Source: CAZDDI01 sp964504195
Lineage (GTDB): Bacteria > Chloroflexota > Anaerolineae > B4-G1 > SLSP01
Reading direction: 5' to 3'
Assembly (NCBI GenBank): GCA_964504195.1
Contig: CAZDDI010000015.1
Location: 5,903-69,902, forward strand
DNA: 64,000 nt
Shown here: positions 42,001 through 50,533 of the stretch, piece by piece
Layout: each line of letters starts with the position of its first letter
Position numbering within the stretch: position 1 is the stretch's first letter
Program-made: the position numbers and the translations under genes
The notes under the pieces: generated by a model
Told to the model about the DNA's origin: nothing
What the model saw: only the letters and a program-made list of their open reading frames with translations
The model's database searches: none

Positions 42001-43014
42001 ATGTTTGGCATTCACTACATCAAATCTGATCCCACACAGTATATTTTCCATTACCACAGCGGGCGGCTCAAACACTCCGGAATCGGGCAGGCCTTTTTCT
42101 ACTACCGCCCGGCATCGTCCATCGTGGTCGTACCGCTAGGTAGCGCCGATGCGCCCTTCATCTTCAACGAAGTGACCGCAGACTATCAGGCTGTGACCGT
42201 GCAAGGCCAGCTCACCTATCGCATCACCGATCCGCAGCACGCCGCCGAGCTGCTCAATTACACCGTAAGCGGCGCAGTGGATCATTACATCTCCGAAGAC
42301 CCTACCAAACTACCGCAACGCCTGATCCACCTGGTGCAAGCCCTGGTCCGCGCTGAAATGGGGGATTTACCGTTGCGGAAGGCGCTGCTGGCGGCGGATA
42401 CGCTCTCGCAGGCAGTGGGGGCGCGGTTGGCGGAAGACCCGGCAGTGGCGGCGTTGGGCGTCAGCGTGCTCAACTTCTCTGTTTTGGCGATCCGGCCCAC
42501 GCCGGAGATCGCCAAAGCGTTGGAGGCCGAATCGCGCGAGGCGCTGCTCCGCCAATCCGACCAGGCCATTTACGACCGGCGTAACGCGGCAGTGGAACAG
42601 GAACGGCGCATCAAGGAGAATGAGCTCAATACCGAAATCGCGGTGGAGCAGAAGAAACGCCAGATCCGCGAGACCAAAGCCGATGCTGACCTGGCTGTAG
42701 AGGGCAAACAACAACAGCTCCGAGCCACGCAATTGCAGGGCGAAATCGCTCTGGAAGAGGAGCGCAAGAGCCTGGCCGCAGCGCAAGCCGCCAACGCCCA
42801 TACCTTGGCCGATGCAGAAGCCTATCATCTCGATGCCACCCTCAAACCCTTGCACAAGCTCGACAAGAACGTACTGGAACTGCTCGCCATACAGGCGGGC
42901 GATCCGCAGAAGATGCTGTCGCTGGCGTTCCGCGAGCTGGCCGCCAATGCCGGGAAGATCGGACAATTGACGCTCACCCCGGATTTGTTAAGCGATTTGA
43001 TGCGACAAAAGTAG
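42001..43014 (+). CDS. SPFH / Band 7 domain protein
   Basis: 337 residues. The first ~180 form the SPFH domain (VPLGSADAPFIFNEVTADYQ; VQGQLTYRITDP; EMGDLPLRKALLAADTLSQA), followed by ~110 residues of charged coiled coil (EQERRIKENELNTEIAVEQK) as in stomatin/flotillin-like proteins. No N-terminal membrane anchor is visible, unlike most members; it begins MFGIHYIKSDPTQYIFHYHS. The ribosome-binding site is GGGGGG. It lies 22 bases before the NAD-kinase-like gene, most likely one operon. SPFH proteins scaffold membrane microdomains; a cytoplasmic form could be a soluble oligomer. Confidence 0.88.
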   Translation: MFGIHYIKSDPTQYIFHYHSGRLKHSGIGQAFFYYRPASSIVVVPLGSADAPFIFNEVTADYQAVTVQGQLTYRITDPQHAAELLNYTVSGAVDHYISEDPTKLPQRLIHLVQALVRAEMGDLPLRKALLAADTLSQAVGARLAEDPAVAALGVSVLNFSVLAIRPTPEIAKALEAESREALLRQSDQAIYDRRNAAVEQERRIKENELNTEIAVEQKKRQIRETKADADLAVEGKQQQLRATQLQGEIALEEERKSLAAAQAANAHTLADAEAYHLDATLKPLHKLDKNVLELLAIQAGDPQKMLSLAFRELAANAGKIGQLTLTPDLLSDLMRQK

Positions 43015-43036
43015 CGCGCGTGTTCCAACAACACCT

Positions 43037-44005
43037 ATGATTTACGAGAAAATTATCCTCGTCACGCGCAAAACCCGCCTGGAAGGGCTGGTGGAACGCT
43101 TCAATACCAAAGCGCAGGCGCAGTTCTATATCGAACAGAATGCACAAGCGCAAGCGAAGGTCTCCGCCAAACACGCTGGCGACGAGTTTGTTTTCTACGA
43201 GCGCGAACATCAGGTGTATCATCAGGCGTTGGCGCAGCTCCGCGCAGCCTTGCAGCGGCTCGCCAAGCTCCAGATCATCGAGCGGGAATTTCTGCCCAAC
43301 TTCCTGTTTGCCGCGAATGATCTGGTCGTGACCATCGGCATTGATGGGCTGGTGGTGAACACGGCCAAGTATCTCACCGGACAGCCACTCATCGCCGTGA
43401 ATCCCGACCCACAGCATATAGACGGCGTCCTACTGCCCTTCACCGTGCAGAGCGCGCTGCCGGTAGTACAGCGTGCGCTGCGCGGCGAGTTCCACGCACA
43501 AGCCATCACCATGGCCGAAGCGCGCCTCAACGATGGGCAACGGCTGCTGGCCTTCAACGACCTCTTCATCGGTGTGCGGAGCCACGTCTCGGCGCGTTAC
43601 CGCATCGAGAGTGGCGGGCGCGAGGAGCGGCACTCCTCCAGCGGCATCATCGTCTCCACCGGTGCCGGCTCTACCGGCTGGCTGAGCAGCCTCTTCAACA
43701 TGGCGCAGGGCATGATACAAGGCTTCGGGGCGCAGGAAACCGCCGCCTTGCCCGCACATCGGCTGCCCTGGGATACCGACCGGCTGCTCTATGTCGTGCG
43801 CGAACCGTTCATCAGCAAAACTTCCGGCGCGAGCATCGTCTGCGGCGAGATTACCCGCGCGCAGCCGTTGCGCCTGGAATCGGAGATGCCGGAAGGCGGC
43901 GTGATCTTCAGCGATGGCGTGGAAAACGATTATTTGGCCTTCAATGCCGGCGCCACCGCAACGATTGGGATAGCCGAGCAACGCACACATCTGGTAGTCG
44001 GCTGA
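43037..44005 (+). CDS. NAD-kinase-like protein with altered GGDG motif
   Basis: 322 residues. A basic N-terminal region of ~60 residues contains EKIILVTRKTRLEGLVERF, then the NAD kinase fold: VVTIGIDGLVVNTAKYL replaces the usual GGDGT motif, keeping the Asp but losing the first Gly and the Thr. NDLFIG, HSSSGIIVSTGAGSTGW and SDG near the C-terminus match the family's NE/D and TGST segments. NAD kinases phosphorylate NAD to NADP; the altered motif makes a changed substrate or a regulatory protein possible. It follows the SPFH gene by 22 bases. A housekeeping NAD kinase would be expected elsewhere. Confidence 0.8.
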   Translation: MIYEKIILVTRKTRLEGLVERFNTKAQAQFYIEQNAQAQAKVSAKHAGDEFVFYEREHQVYHQALAQLRAALQRLAKLQIIEREFLPNFLFAANDLVVTIGIDGLVVNTAKYLTGQPLIAVNPDPQHIDGVLLPFTVQSALPVVQRALRGEFHAQAITMAEARLNDGQRLLAFNDLFIGVRSHVSARYRIESGGREERHSSSGIIVSTGAGSTGWLSSLFNMAQGMIQGFGAQETAALPAHRLPWDTDRLLYVVREPFISKTSGASIVCGEITRAQPLRLESEMPEGGVIFSDGVENDYLAFNAGATATIGIAEQRTHLVVG

Positions 44006-44067
44006 GAAAGGTTGCGCATTGGCTTGAGGAAGGGTATACTCAGGACATCATGAATCTGCGGTGTGGG

Positions 44068-44149
44068 CCATCCACGAATAGGGCCACGAATACACAAATA
44101 AACGCTGGTTAGGGTAAATTCGTGTATTCGTGCTCAGATTCGTGGACGG
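44068..44149. repeat. Imperfect inverted repeat (CCACGAATA family)
   Basis: CCATCCACGAATAGGGCC (44068) and CACGAATACACAA pair with TTCGTGTATTCGTG and GATTCGTGGACGG ending at 44149. The core ATTCGTG arms also occur at 6407-6473. It lies between the NAD-kinase-like gene and the next, possibly ending transcription. Confidence 0.7.
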
Positions 44150-44270
44150 CAGGCAACAATGAATCGTGCTTCTGGTATGCCAAAAACGCACTACGAGCTT
44201 GAATCTATGTTGGGCGGCGCTATTCGCACGGCCGAACGGGGCAGCATACACTTACGAGATAAAAAGGACA

Positions 44271-45056
44271 ATGACACATATCGGCACATTCCCATTTGGG
44301 CAACCAGTCCGCATGTTAGCACAAGAAAACCGCACACCCAAGCCACTATTTGTATTGGGTGTCTATGCCAGTGCCGTACATGCTCGTTGGATAAACAGCA
44401 ACGGTAAAAGTATTGTAAAGGCTTTAGCTGTTGCAAGTGAGCCTTACATTTTTTGGCGTGGCGAAGAAACTGAAGCAATCATACAGCAAATTTCTATTCC
44501 ACCAGAATTGGGACGTTTAGTGGCAGCGTCCAGACAATATAATGGGCCGTCCGGCATTGCTTTAGATGACTTGTATCTAAAACCGCTTGGCTTTGGACGC
44601 ACTGAAGCATGGTTATGTGATTTAGTTCCACATAGCTGTGTCAATCCATCTCAGCAGAAAGCAATTGACCGTGCTTACCTGCCCAAAGTTCAACCACACA
44701 AGTTGGCAATACCAAGCGTTCCAACTGTTCCCTCAAGACTAACCGATGAGAAACGGCGTGCAGATATATGGGACGAAGTCTGCGAATCAAACGCAGAGGT
44801 GTTGATTTTATTGGGCGACAAACCTATCCAATGGTTCCTAACTTATTTTGATCAACGCAGAAAGAGACTTGCTGATTTTGGGCGTGACAGTCAATCTTAT
44901 GGAAGATTAAATCCTGTATCAATCAACGGCAAAAACATTGCGGTTTTACCACTGGCACACCCCAGACAAGTAGCAAGATTGGGGCGATCGTCTACAGAGT
45001 GGTATAAACTTCACCAGATTTGGATAAAGGAAATTGCTCCCAAGTTGTTGAGGTAA
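44271..45056 (+). CDS. Protein resembling the uracil-DNA glycosylase superfamily
   Basis: 261 residues. I choose the ATG at 44271 (AAGGA upstream; MTHIGTFPFGQPVRML) instead of a longer frame from 44166 that reads through the inverted repeat. Candidate motifs: FVLGVYASAVHARW as the early loop and VLPLAHPRQVARLGRSSTEW as the late His loop of UDG-like enzymes; LLGDKPIQWFL could be the middle core strand. The first lacks the classical GQDPYH. Assignment is by motif style and is uncertain. The gene is less GC-rich than its neighbours, suggesting acquisition. No functional partner is evident. Confidence 0.5.
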   Translation: MTHIGTFPFGQPVRMLAQENRTPKPLFVLGVYASAVHARWINSNGKSIVKALAVASEPYIFWRGEETEAIIQQISIPPELGRLVAASRQYNGPSGIALDDLYLKPLGFGRTEAWLCDLVPHSCVNPSQQKAIDRAYLPKVQPHKLAIPSVPTVPSRLTDEKRRADIWDEVCESNAEVLILLGDKPIQWFLTYFDQRRKRLADFGRDSQSYGRLNPVSINGKNIAVLPLAHPRQVARLGRSSTEWYKLHQIWIKEIAPKLLR

Positions 45057-45076
45057 ACCGATAACAAGCCGCCTAA

Positions 45077-45220
45077 GGCTATTCCAAGAAAATAATCCTT
45101 CCACTTGCTCCTGCTGGATTGCTAAATCCAGCGGTTTACCAGATACCCCTGGTAGGGCAGAGGCGTGGATTTGACAATCCACGCCGAGCGAGGTGGACGG
45201 TTTTAATTCTTGGAACGGCC
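45077..45220. repeat. Structured intergenic element with nested hairpins
   Basis: GGCTATTCCAAGAA (45077-45090) is mirrored by TTCTTGGAACGGCC (45207-45220). Inside are two perfect hairpins, GCTGGATT-gcta-AATCCAGC (45113-45132) and GGCGTGGATT-tgac-AATCCACGCC (45162-45185), with a weaker one between. It occupies half of the 312-base gap 45057-45368; the rest includes CGCTTTTTCGCTGACTCAC, a repeat shared with 51300-51335. It could be an RNA element or a mobile-element remnant. Confidence 0.65.
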
Positions 45221-45368
45221 TAACATCAATTGCCGACGAAGCGACTTCACCACGCGCCTGAACCCTGCTGATCTACTGATACCCAGCACATCACACATCG
45301 GCGGGTAATAACCGCTTTTTCGCTTTTTCGCTGACTCACAGATTCTACTTGAGGAGATTTGATCGAAT

Positions 45369-46304
45369 ATGAACCCACGTTTTTCGGTTGTGGCCCCGGT
45401 CTACAATGAAGAGGAACTGGTGGAAGAATTCTACCAGCGTGTGCGGGATGTGATGAACGGCTTGGGCGAACCCTGGGAGCTGATTCTGATCAACGATGGC
45501 TGCCGTGACAGCTCGCCGGAGATCATGGATCGGTTATTTGAAGAAGACCCGGAGCACGTTGTAGTCTTGCACTTCGCGCGCAATTTCGGCCACCAGCTCG
45601 CCATCACCGCCGGGATGGATCAAGCGCGCGGCGACGCCGTCACCGCCATTGATTCCGACCTGCAAGATCCGCCGGAGGTCATCCCGGAGCTCATCGCCAA
45701 GTGGCGTGAGGGTTACGATGTGGTCTACGCCGTGCGCGCCGAGCGCGAGGGCGAGACCTGGTTCAAGCTCTTCACGGCGCGGCTCTTCTACCGGCTGATC
45801 CAGGCGCTCACGGATGTCACCATCCCCATGGAAGCCGGGGATTTTCGCTTGCTCGACCGGAAGGCACTCGACGCCGTATGCGAGATGCGCGAAAAGCATC
45901 GCTTCGTGCGAGCGATGGTTTCGTGGGTGGGCTTCCGGCAAATCGGCGTGCCGTACCACCGCTTTGCACGCAAGGCCGGCGAGACCAAGTACCCGTTCCG
46001 CAAGATGTTCAAGCTGGCGCTCGATGCCATCACCGGCTTCTCCTTCATCCCGCTGAAGTTGGCGACCTGGAGTGGCGCGGCAGCGGCGGCAGCAGGCGTG
46101 TTGCTGGCGCTGGTACTGCTCGTGCTACGGCTAAACGGCAGCGCGCCGCTGGCCGGGCAAGGGCTTACAGCGAGCCTGGTGCTCTTCATGGGCGGCGTGC
46201 AGCTGCTCATGGTGGGCATTTTGGGCGAATACATCGGGCGCATCTATGACGAGGCGCGGCGCCGCCCGCTGTATCTCATCCGCACAATCAAACGCAAAGA
46301 CTAA
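45369..46304 (+). CDS. GtrB/DPM1-like membrane glycosyltransferase (GT2)
   Basis: 311 residues. GT-A catalytic domain: VVAPVYNEEELVEEFYQRV, ILINDGCRDSS and the metal-binding AIDSDLQDPPE. EAGDFRLLDRKAL and KHRFVRAMVSWVGF are typical of the GtrB/ArnC/DPM1 subgroup, as are the two C-terminal membrane helices (about 228-255 and 265-290) and the juxtamembrane arginines. Such enzymes load a sugar onto a polyprenyl phosphate at the inner face of the membrane. The start follows GAGGAGATTTGATCGAAT. The acceptor sugar is unknown. Confidence 0.92.
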   Translation: MNPRFSVVAPVYNEEELVEEFYQRVRDVMNGLGEPWELILINDGCRDSSPEIMDRLFEEDPEHVVVLHFARNFGHQLAITAGMDQARGDAVTAIDSDLQDPPEVIPELIAKWREGYDVVYAVRAEREGETWFKLFTARLFYRLIQALTDVTIPMEAGDFRLLDRKALDAVCEMREKHRFVRAMVSWVGFRQIGVPYHRFARKAGETKYPFRKMFKLALDAITGFSFIPLKLATWSGAAAAAAGVLLALVLLVLRLNGSAPLAGQGLTASLVLFMGGVQLLMVGILGEYIGRIYDEARRRPLYLIRTIKRKD

Positions 46305-46313
46305 ATCACATTG

Positions 46314-46386
46314 GGTGTGTTTCACTTCAATTAAAGGGCCACACTTTCCAAATCGCGGCTACTTTCAACTGAAATGAAACACATCC
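46314..46386. repeat. Inverted repeat (GGTGTGTTTCA arms)
   Basis: GGTGTGTTTCACTTCAATT from 46314 is mirrored imperfectly by AACTGAAATGAAACACATCC ending at 46386. It sits between the glycosyltransferase and the lipid kinase genes and may act as a terminator. Confidence 0.65.
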
Positions 46387-46417
46387 AAATCCATTAACCG
46401 GCCAGGTCTCTAAGATT

Positions 46418-47365
46418 ATGAAATACAAAACTCGTATTATTTACAATCCTACTGCCGGGCCATGGGATATGACCAAAACGCTCCAACGGCTATGCACCAG
46501 TCTCGAACATCAAGGTTGGGCGTGCGAGCTGGTTGAAACCGAACAGGCTGGCGACACGCTCTGGTATTGTCAACAGGCCGCCCGCGAGCAGCTCAATTTG
46601 GTGTTAGTCGCCGGGGGCGATGGCACACTCAACGAGGCCGCTAATGGGCTGGCGCATACCCAGACGGCCCTCGGCATCGTGCCGGTGGGGACGGGCAATG
46701 TTTTAGCACACCAATTGCACATGCCTATCCTCAACCTGACCGCCCCGCTACAAGTGGGCGAGGTGAGCGAGGCCCTCATCACCAGCCGCGTGCAGCGCGT
46801 AGACCTGGGGAATGTCAACGGGCGGCGCTTTCTGTGCTGGAGCGGGGCCGGGCTAGACGCGGAAATTACCGCGTTCATGGAACCGCGCCCGCGTTACGCC
46901 AAGCATTTGGGCACCATTCCTTACATCATCGCTGCTATCACGGTCGCGTCGCAATTCAGCGGCGTGCGGGCACGCATCACCGTGGGCGACCGGCACCTGA
47001 ACACCCGCGCACTCCTGGTGCTTACCAGTAACATCCAGCTCTACGCAGCCTTCTTCTCTATCGCCCGCTATGCCCGTATGGATGATGGCTTGCTTGACAT
47101 TTTCATCTTCAAAGGCTTAGGATTTGCTTACATTGTGCGCCATCTGCTACGCATTTTCAGCGGACGCTATTTGAGCGATCCGGATGTCATCCACGTTTTA
47201 GCCCGGCAAATGCAGATCGAAACCAAACCCGCCGTGGCTGTTCACCTGGATGGCGATCCGTTGGATACGACACCCGCCTTGTTCAATGTCGAGCCAGGCG
47301 CATTACGGTTACTTGTTCCGCCACACGCGCCGACCAGCTTGTTCACCCAGCCGCCGGAAATATAA
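46418..47365 (+). CDS. Diacylglycerol-kinase-like lipid kinase (YegS/DgkB-type)
   Basis: 315 residues. RIIYNPTAGPWDM at the start, the nucleotide-binding LVAGGDGTLNEAANGL at about 63-78, and IVPVGTGNVLAHQL are the signature motifs of the catalytic domain. The C-terminal beta-rich half ends with HLDGDPLDTTPALF, the usual lipid-binding closing segment. These enzymes phosphorylate diacylglycerol or related lipids at the membrane. No strong ribosome-binding site is seen before the ATG. It follows the GtrB-like gene in the same direction across an inverted repeat; both act on membrane lipids. Confidence 0.9.
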   Translation: MKYKTRIIYNPTAGPWDMTKTLQRLCTSLEHQGWACELVETEQAGDTLWYCQQAAREQLNLVLVAGGDGTLNEAANGLAHTQTALGIVPVGTGNVLAHQLHMPILNLTAPLQVGEVSEALITSRVQRVDLGNVNGRRFLCWSGAGLDAEITAFMEPRPRYAKHLGTIPYIIAAITVASQFSGVRARITVGDRHLNTRALLVLTSNIQLYAAFFSIARYARMDDGLLDIFIFKGLGFAYIVRHLLRIFSGRYLSDPDVIHVLARQMQIETKPAVAVHLDGDPLDTTPALFNVEPGALRLLVPPHAPTSLFTQPPEI

Positions 47366-47460
47366 TTGTAGGCAACTCTCATTTGAGGGATTCGATTTCG
47401 GAACGCACTTTTGCGCCCAGAACAGCAAATTTCAACACTCAAGTGCGTTGCCTTTAGAAC

Positions 47461-47540
47461 CTGTCCGAAAATTCGCCGGTGGTCGAGCCTACCGAGACCC
47501 GGTGGTGGTTTCGACAGGCTCAACCACCGCCTGTGTGAAT
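47461..47540. repeat. Interspersed repeat before 47632
   Basis: CCTGTCCGAAAATTCGCCGG leads into GGTGGTCGAGCCTACCGAGA and its inverse TTTCGACAGGCTCAACCACC. This is the same family as 41745-41870. The rest of 47366-47631 has no supported feature apart from the next gene's ribosome-binding site. Confidence 0.65.
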
Positions 47541-47631
47541 TTTTGGTATATTCTTAAGATAAATAAGCGTGGCGCAGACGTTCCGCGCCCCTGTTTTTTC
47601 TTGATATTTATTATGTTGATAGGAGACTCTT

Positions 47632-48780
47632 ATGGCGCGCAAAAAACTAACTAAAGTGGCGGAGCAAGCCCCCTCCCGCGAGGCATGGCAACGCCTCTAT
47701 ACGGCAGCAGCGGCCTTCAAAGCAGCCGCCCCCTGGGAGCTGATGACCGAAGATGAGATTTTCGGCGTTGAAGACCCAGAAACTGGCATCGTCAACTACT
47801 GCCTCGTCACCGGCGAGCTTGGCGAGCACCACGCGCTCATCGTCACCCTAGGGCCGCAAGGATTGGGCGAATACTATGACGCTATCCGCCGGATGCAGAT
47901 CTCTGCCGGCCCCCTGGAGCAAGAAGATGCCGGCTTCTGTATGATGGCGGCCCCGCAAATACAAGCCTCTTTCGAGGATCGCGATTTTCTCACCGATGAC
48001 GATTTACAAATCATCAAAAGCCTGGGACTGCGTTTCCGAGGCCCTCTGGCCTGGCCGATGTTCCGTTATTACAAACCGGGACGCGCACCCTGGTATGTTG
48101 AGCGTGAGGCCGCGCGCATCCTCACGCTTGCGCTCGAACAGGCACTTCAAGTTTACACAGATGTAGATTGGATTGATGAACAGTACGAAGACCACCCGGA
48201 TGAATTGGATGATCGGCTGCCTGTTCGCTATTTCGATGGCAATGCCTGGGCCTATCGTTGGGATGTGTCCAACCCCATGTATCCACAGTATGAATACCCG
48301 ATAAATGAAGAGCAACTGACAAACATAGCCCAGCAAATCCCGACAAAAAAGGCCCGTTGGGAATTGCACATGACCGTCTTGCCTGATATGGTGCAAGAAG
48401 GCCCTTTGCCACCTTATCTTCCCTATATGCTGCTACTGGCCGATAACGAGTCGGGATTGCTACTGAACCAGAAAGTGTTACTCGCACAACCTTCGTTAGA
48501 GGCCATGCTGCAAGCGCTTCCGCAAGAGCTGCTAGCCATGTTTGAGCAACTTAACATGCGGCCCCAGCAGCTCTTTGTCGCTACCGAACGGTTGCAACGC
48601 ATTTTGACGCCAACATTGGCACATCTCGGCGTACAGCTCAAACGACTGGATGCGTTACCCGTCATTGAAGATGCGCTCAATGCCTTCCGGGACTTCCTCG
48701 AGAGTGATGACCTGGATGATGAGGACTGGGGTGCCGACGATTGGGATTTGACGGAATGGGATGTCAAGGAAGCTGCTTAA
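47632..48780 (+). CDS. Conserved protein, DUF7309/DUF6930-like
   Basis: 382 residues, soluble, acidic tail (DDLDDEDWGADDWD). TAAAAFKAAAPWELMTEDEIFGVEDPE and the following YCLVTGELGEHHALIV resemble the N-terminal domain of proteins that pair DUF7309 with DUF6930, often with a later all-beta region; recognised by pattern only. The body contains RARWELHMTVLPDMV-like strands. The ribosome-binding site is AGGAG. The stop is two bases before the PHP phosphatase start, so the two are probably one operon with lipA. Function unknown. Confidence 0.6.
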   Translation: MARKKLTKVAEQAPSREAWQRLYTAAAAFKAAAPWELMTEDEIFGVEDPETGIVNYCLVTGELGEHHALIVTLGPQGLGEYYDAIRRMQISAGPLEQEDAGFCMMAAPQIQASFEDRDFLTDDDLQIIKSLGLRFRGPLAWPMFRYYKPGRAPWYVEREAARILTLALEQALQVYTDVDWIDEQYEDHPDELDDRLPVRYFDGNAWAYRWDVSNPMYPQYEYPINEEQLTNIAQQIPTKKARWELHMTVLPDMVQEGPLPPYLPYMLLLADNESGLLLNQKVLLAQPSLEAMLQALPQELLAMFEQLNMRPQQLFVATERLQRILTPTLAHLGVQLKRLDALPVIEDALNAFRDFLESDDLDDEDWGADDWDLTEWDVKEAA

Positions 48781-48782
48781 AC

Positions 48783-49577
48783 ATGTTCGATCTACACACA
48801 CACACGCACCACTCTTGTGATGCGGGGGCGTCCATGCTAGAATTCGTGGCGGCGGCCCAAAACGCTGGGCTTACGGGCATCGCTTTCACCGATCATGTGG
48901 AGTGGATGCCTGAAGATGAAGCCTACAACTATTTGCAGTTAGACGCTTTCTTTGCCGAGTTGGAAGCCGTGCGCGCACAAGTTAATGGGGCGTTCACCCT
49001 GCTCGCTGGTGTGGAAATCGGCAACCCGCACAATTACCCTGCCGAAGCTGCCGCTCTGCTGGCTGCCGCCCCCTGGGATTATGTGATCGGCTCGGCGCAC
49101 TGGCACGGTGGCAAACCCGGCTGGAGGCCGATTGCCTTCGCGCAGGGCATGGAAGCATCTTACCAGAGCTATTTCGAAGAACTGACACAACTGGCAGCGC
49201 ACGGCGACTTCGATGTAGTCGGCCACTTCGACATCGTGCGGCGCGATAGCGTGATGTTGTTCAAACAAACGCTTGATTTGACAGACTTTGCCGATCCCAT
49301 CCGCGCCGTGCTGCGCAGCCTCATTGCACGCGGTAAGGGGCTGGAGATCAACACCTCCGGCCCGAGCTACGGACTGCCTGGCCCGCTGCCCGACTTGAAC
49401 GTGCTACGCTGGTATCGTGAACTCGGCGGGGAAATCCTCGTCTTCGGCTCAGACGCGCACAAGCCAGAACACGTAGGGCGGCACTTCGCCGTCGCGCGTG
49501 AACTGGCACTCACGGCGGGGTTCACGCATCTGGCGCGCTTCGCGCAGCGCCAGGTGGTGGAGTGGATACCGCTATGA
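48783..49577 (+). CDS. PHP-domain phosphatase, HisK-like histidinol-phosphatase
   Basis: 264 residues. Metal ligands of the PHP fold are visible: MFDLHTHTHHSC at the start, AFTDHVEWMP, AGVEIGNPHN, VVGHFDIVRR and VFGSDAHKPEHVGRH. The layout and HVEW tail resemble bacterial HisK-type histidinol phosphatases (histidine synthesis), though other PHP phosphoesterases share it. The start at 48783 gives the classic DLHTHTHHS start and is preferred over the in-frame codon at 48741 inside the upstream gene. The stop overlaps lipA by ATGA. Confidence 0.85.
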   Translation: MFDLHTHTHHSCDAGASMLEFVAAAQNAGLTGIAFTDHVEWMPEDEAYNYLQLDAFFAELEAVRAQVNGAFTLLAGVEIGNPHNYPAEAAALLAAAPWDYVIGSAHWHGGKPGWRPIAFAQGMEASYQSYFEELTQLAAHGDFDVVGHFDIVRRDSVMLFKQTLDLTDFADPIRAVLRSLIARGKGLEINTSGPSYGLPGPLPDLNVLRWYRELGGEILVFGSDAHKPEHVGRHFAVARELALTAGFTHLARFAQRQVVEWIPL

Positions 49578-50461
49578 ACACACCACCCGCCCCCCGCCGT
49601 TACCCGCGCAAACCACCCTGGCTGCGGGTGCGTTTGCCCGCCGGTGAAGCGCCCGCCTGGGTCAACAAGCTGCTGCGCGAGAGCCGCCTGCACACTGTCT
49701 GCGAGGAGGCCCACTGCCCCAACCTGGGCGAGTGCTGGAGCAACCGCACGGCCACGTTCCTCATCATGGGCGATGTCTGCACACGCAATTGCCGCTTCTG
49801 CAACGTGCATACGGGGCGTCCAGCCCCACTTGATCCCACCGAGCCGGAACATGTCGCCGAAGCTACCGCAGCCATGAACCTACACCACGTCGTCATCACC
49901 TCGGTAGATCGGGACGATTTGCCCGACGGCGGGGCGGCGCACTTTGCGGCAGTCATCACCCGCGTGCGTGAAGCCACCCCTACCTGCACCATCGAAACAC
50001 TGATCCCCGACTTTCGCGGCGCGCCAGCTCCGCTGGAAACACTGCTCGACGCCGGGCCGGACATCCTCAACCACAACATCGAGATGGTGCGCCGCCTCTA
50101 TCCGCAGGTGCGCCCGCAAGGCAAGTACGAGTGGGCGCTGGCGGTATTGGAGCATACCAAACGTTATCGCCCCACCATGCTCACCAAGAGCGGGATGATG
50201 ATCGGCCTGGGCGAGACGGGGGAGGAAATCCTGGAGACATTGCACGATTTGCGCGCCGTGGGAGTGGATATCCTCACCGTGGGGCAATATCTGCAACCGA
50301 GCCGCGACCATTGGCCGGTGGAGCAGTATTACACGCCGGAGCAGTTTGAGACGCTCAAGCAAGCGGCGCTGGAGCTGGGCTTCCGCTGGGTGGAGTGCGC
50401 CCCGCTAGTGCGCAGCTCCTACAATGCGGAGGCGCAAGCCCGCGCTTTACTCGGAAGATAA
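49574..50461 (+). CDS. lipA: Lipoyl synthase
   Basis: 295 residues, full length. The auxiliary cluster Cys are C43, C48 and C54 (CEEAHCPNLGEC, the family's CX4CX5C). The radical-SAM motif is CTRNCRFC (C69, C73, C76). Near the C-terminus RSSYNAE carries the Ser that ligates the auxiliary cluster. It inserts two sulfurs into protein-bound octanoyl chains to make lipoyl cofactors. It overlaps the PHP gene by ATGA. No lipB or dehydrogenase gene is adjacent. A palindrome immediately after the stop probably terminates transcription. Confidence 0.96.
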   Translation: MNTPPAPRRYPRKPPWLRVRLPAGEAPAWVNKLLRESRLHTVCEEAHCPNLGECWSNRTATFLIMGDVCTRNCRFCNVHTGRPAPLDPTEPEHVAEATAAMNLHHVVITSVDRDDLPDGGAAHFAAVITRVREATPTCTIETLIPDFRGAPAPLETLLDAGPDILNHNIEMVRRLYPQVRPQGKYEWALAVLEHTKRYRPTMLTKSGMMIGLGETGEEILETLHDLRAVGVDILTVGQYLQPSRDHWPVEQYYTPEQFETLKQAALELGFRWVECAPLVRSSYNAEAQARALLGR

Positions 50462-50492
50462 GACCTGCCAGGTTTTGAAAACCTGGCAAGTC
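50462..50492. terminator. Palindrome right after lipA
   Basis: GACCTGCCAGGTTTT-g-AAAACCTGGCAAGTC: a 15-base inverted repeat with one mismatch. It belongs to the same ACCTGGCAGGT family as arms in the MITE-like elements (6547, 7755) and 57290-57324. It likely folds in RNA and may end the lipA transcript. Confidence 0.55.
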
Positions 50493-50533
50493 TAAACCCC
50501 GGCAGATCTAAACCCTGATACACAAGAGGACGC

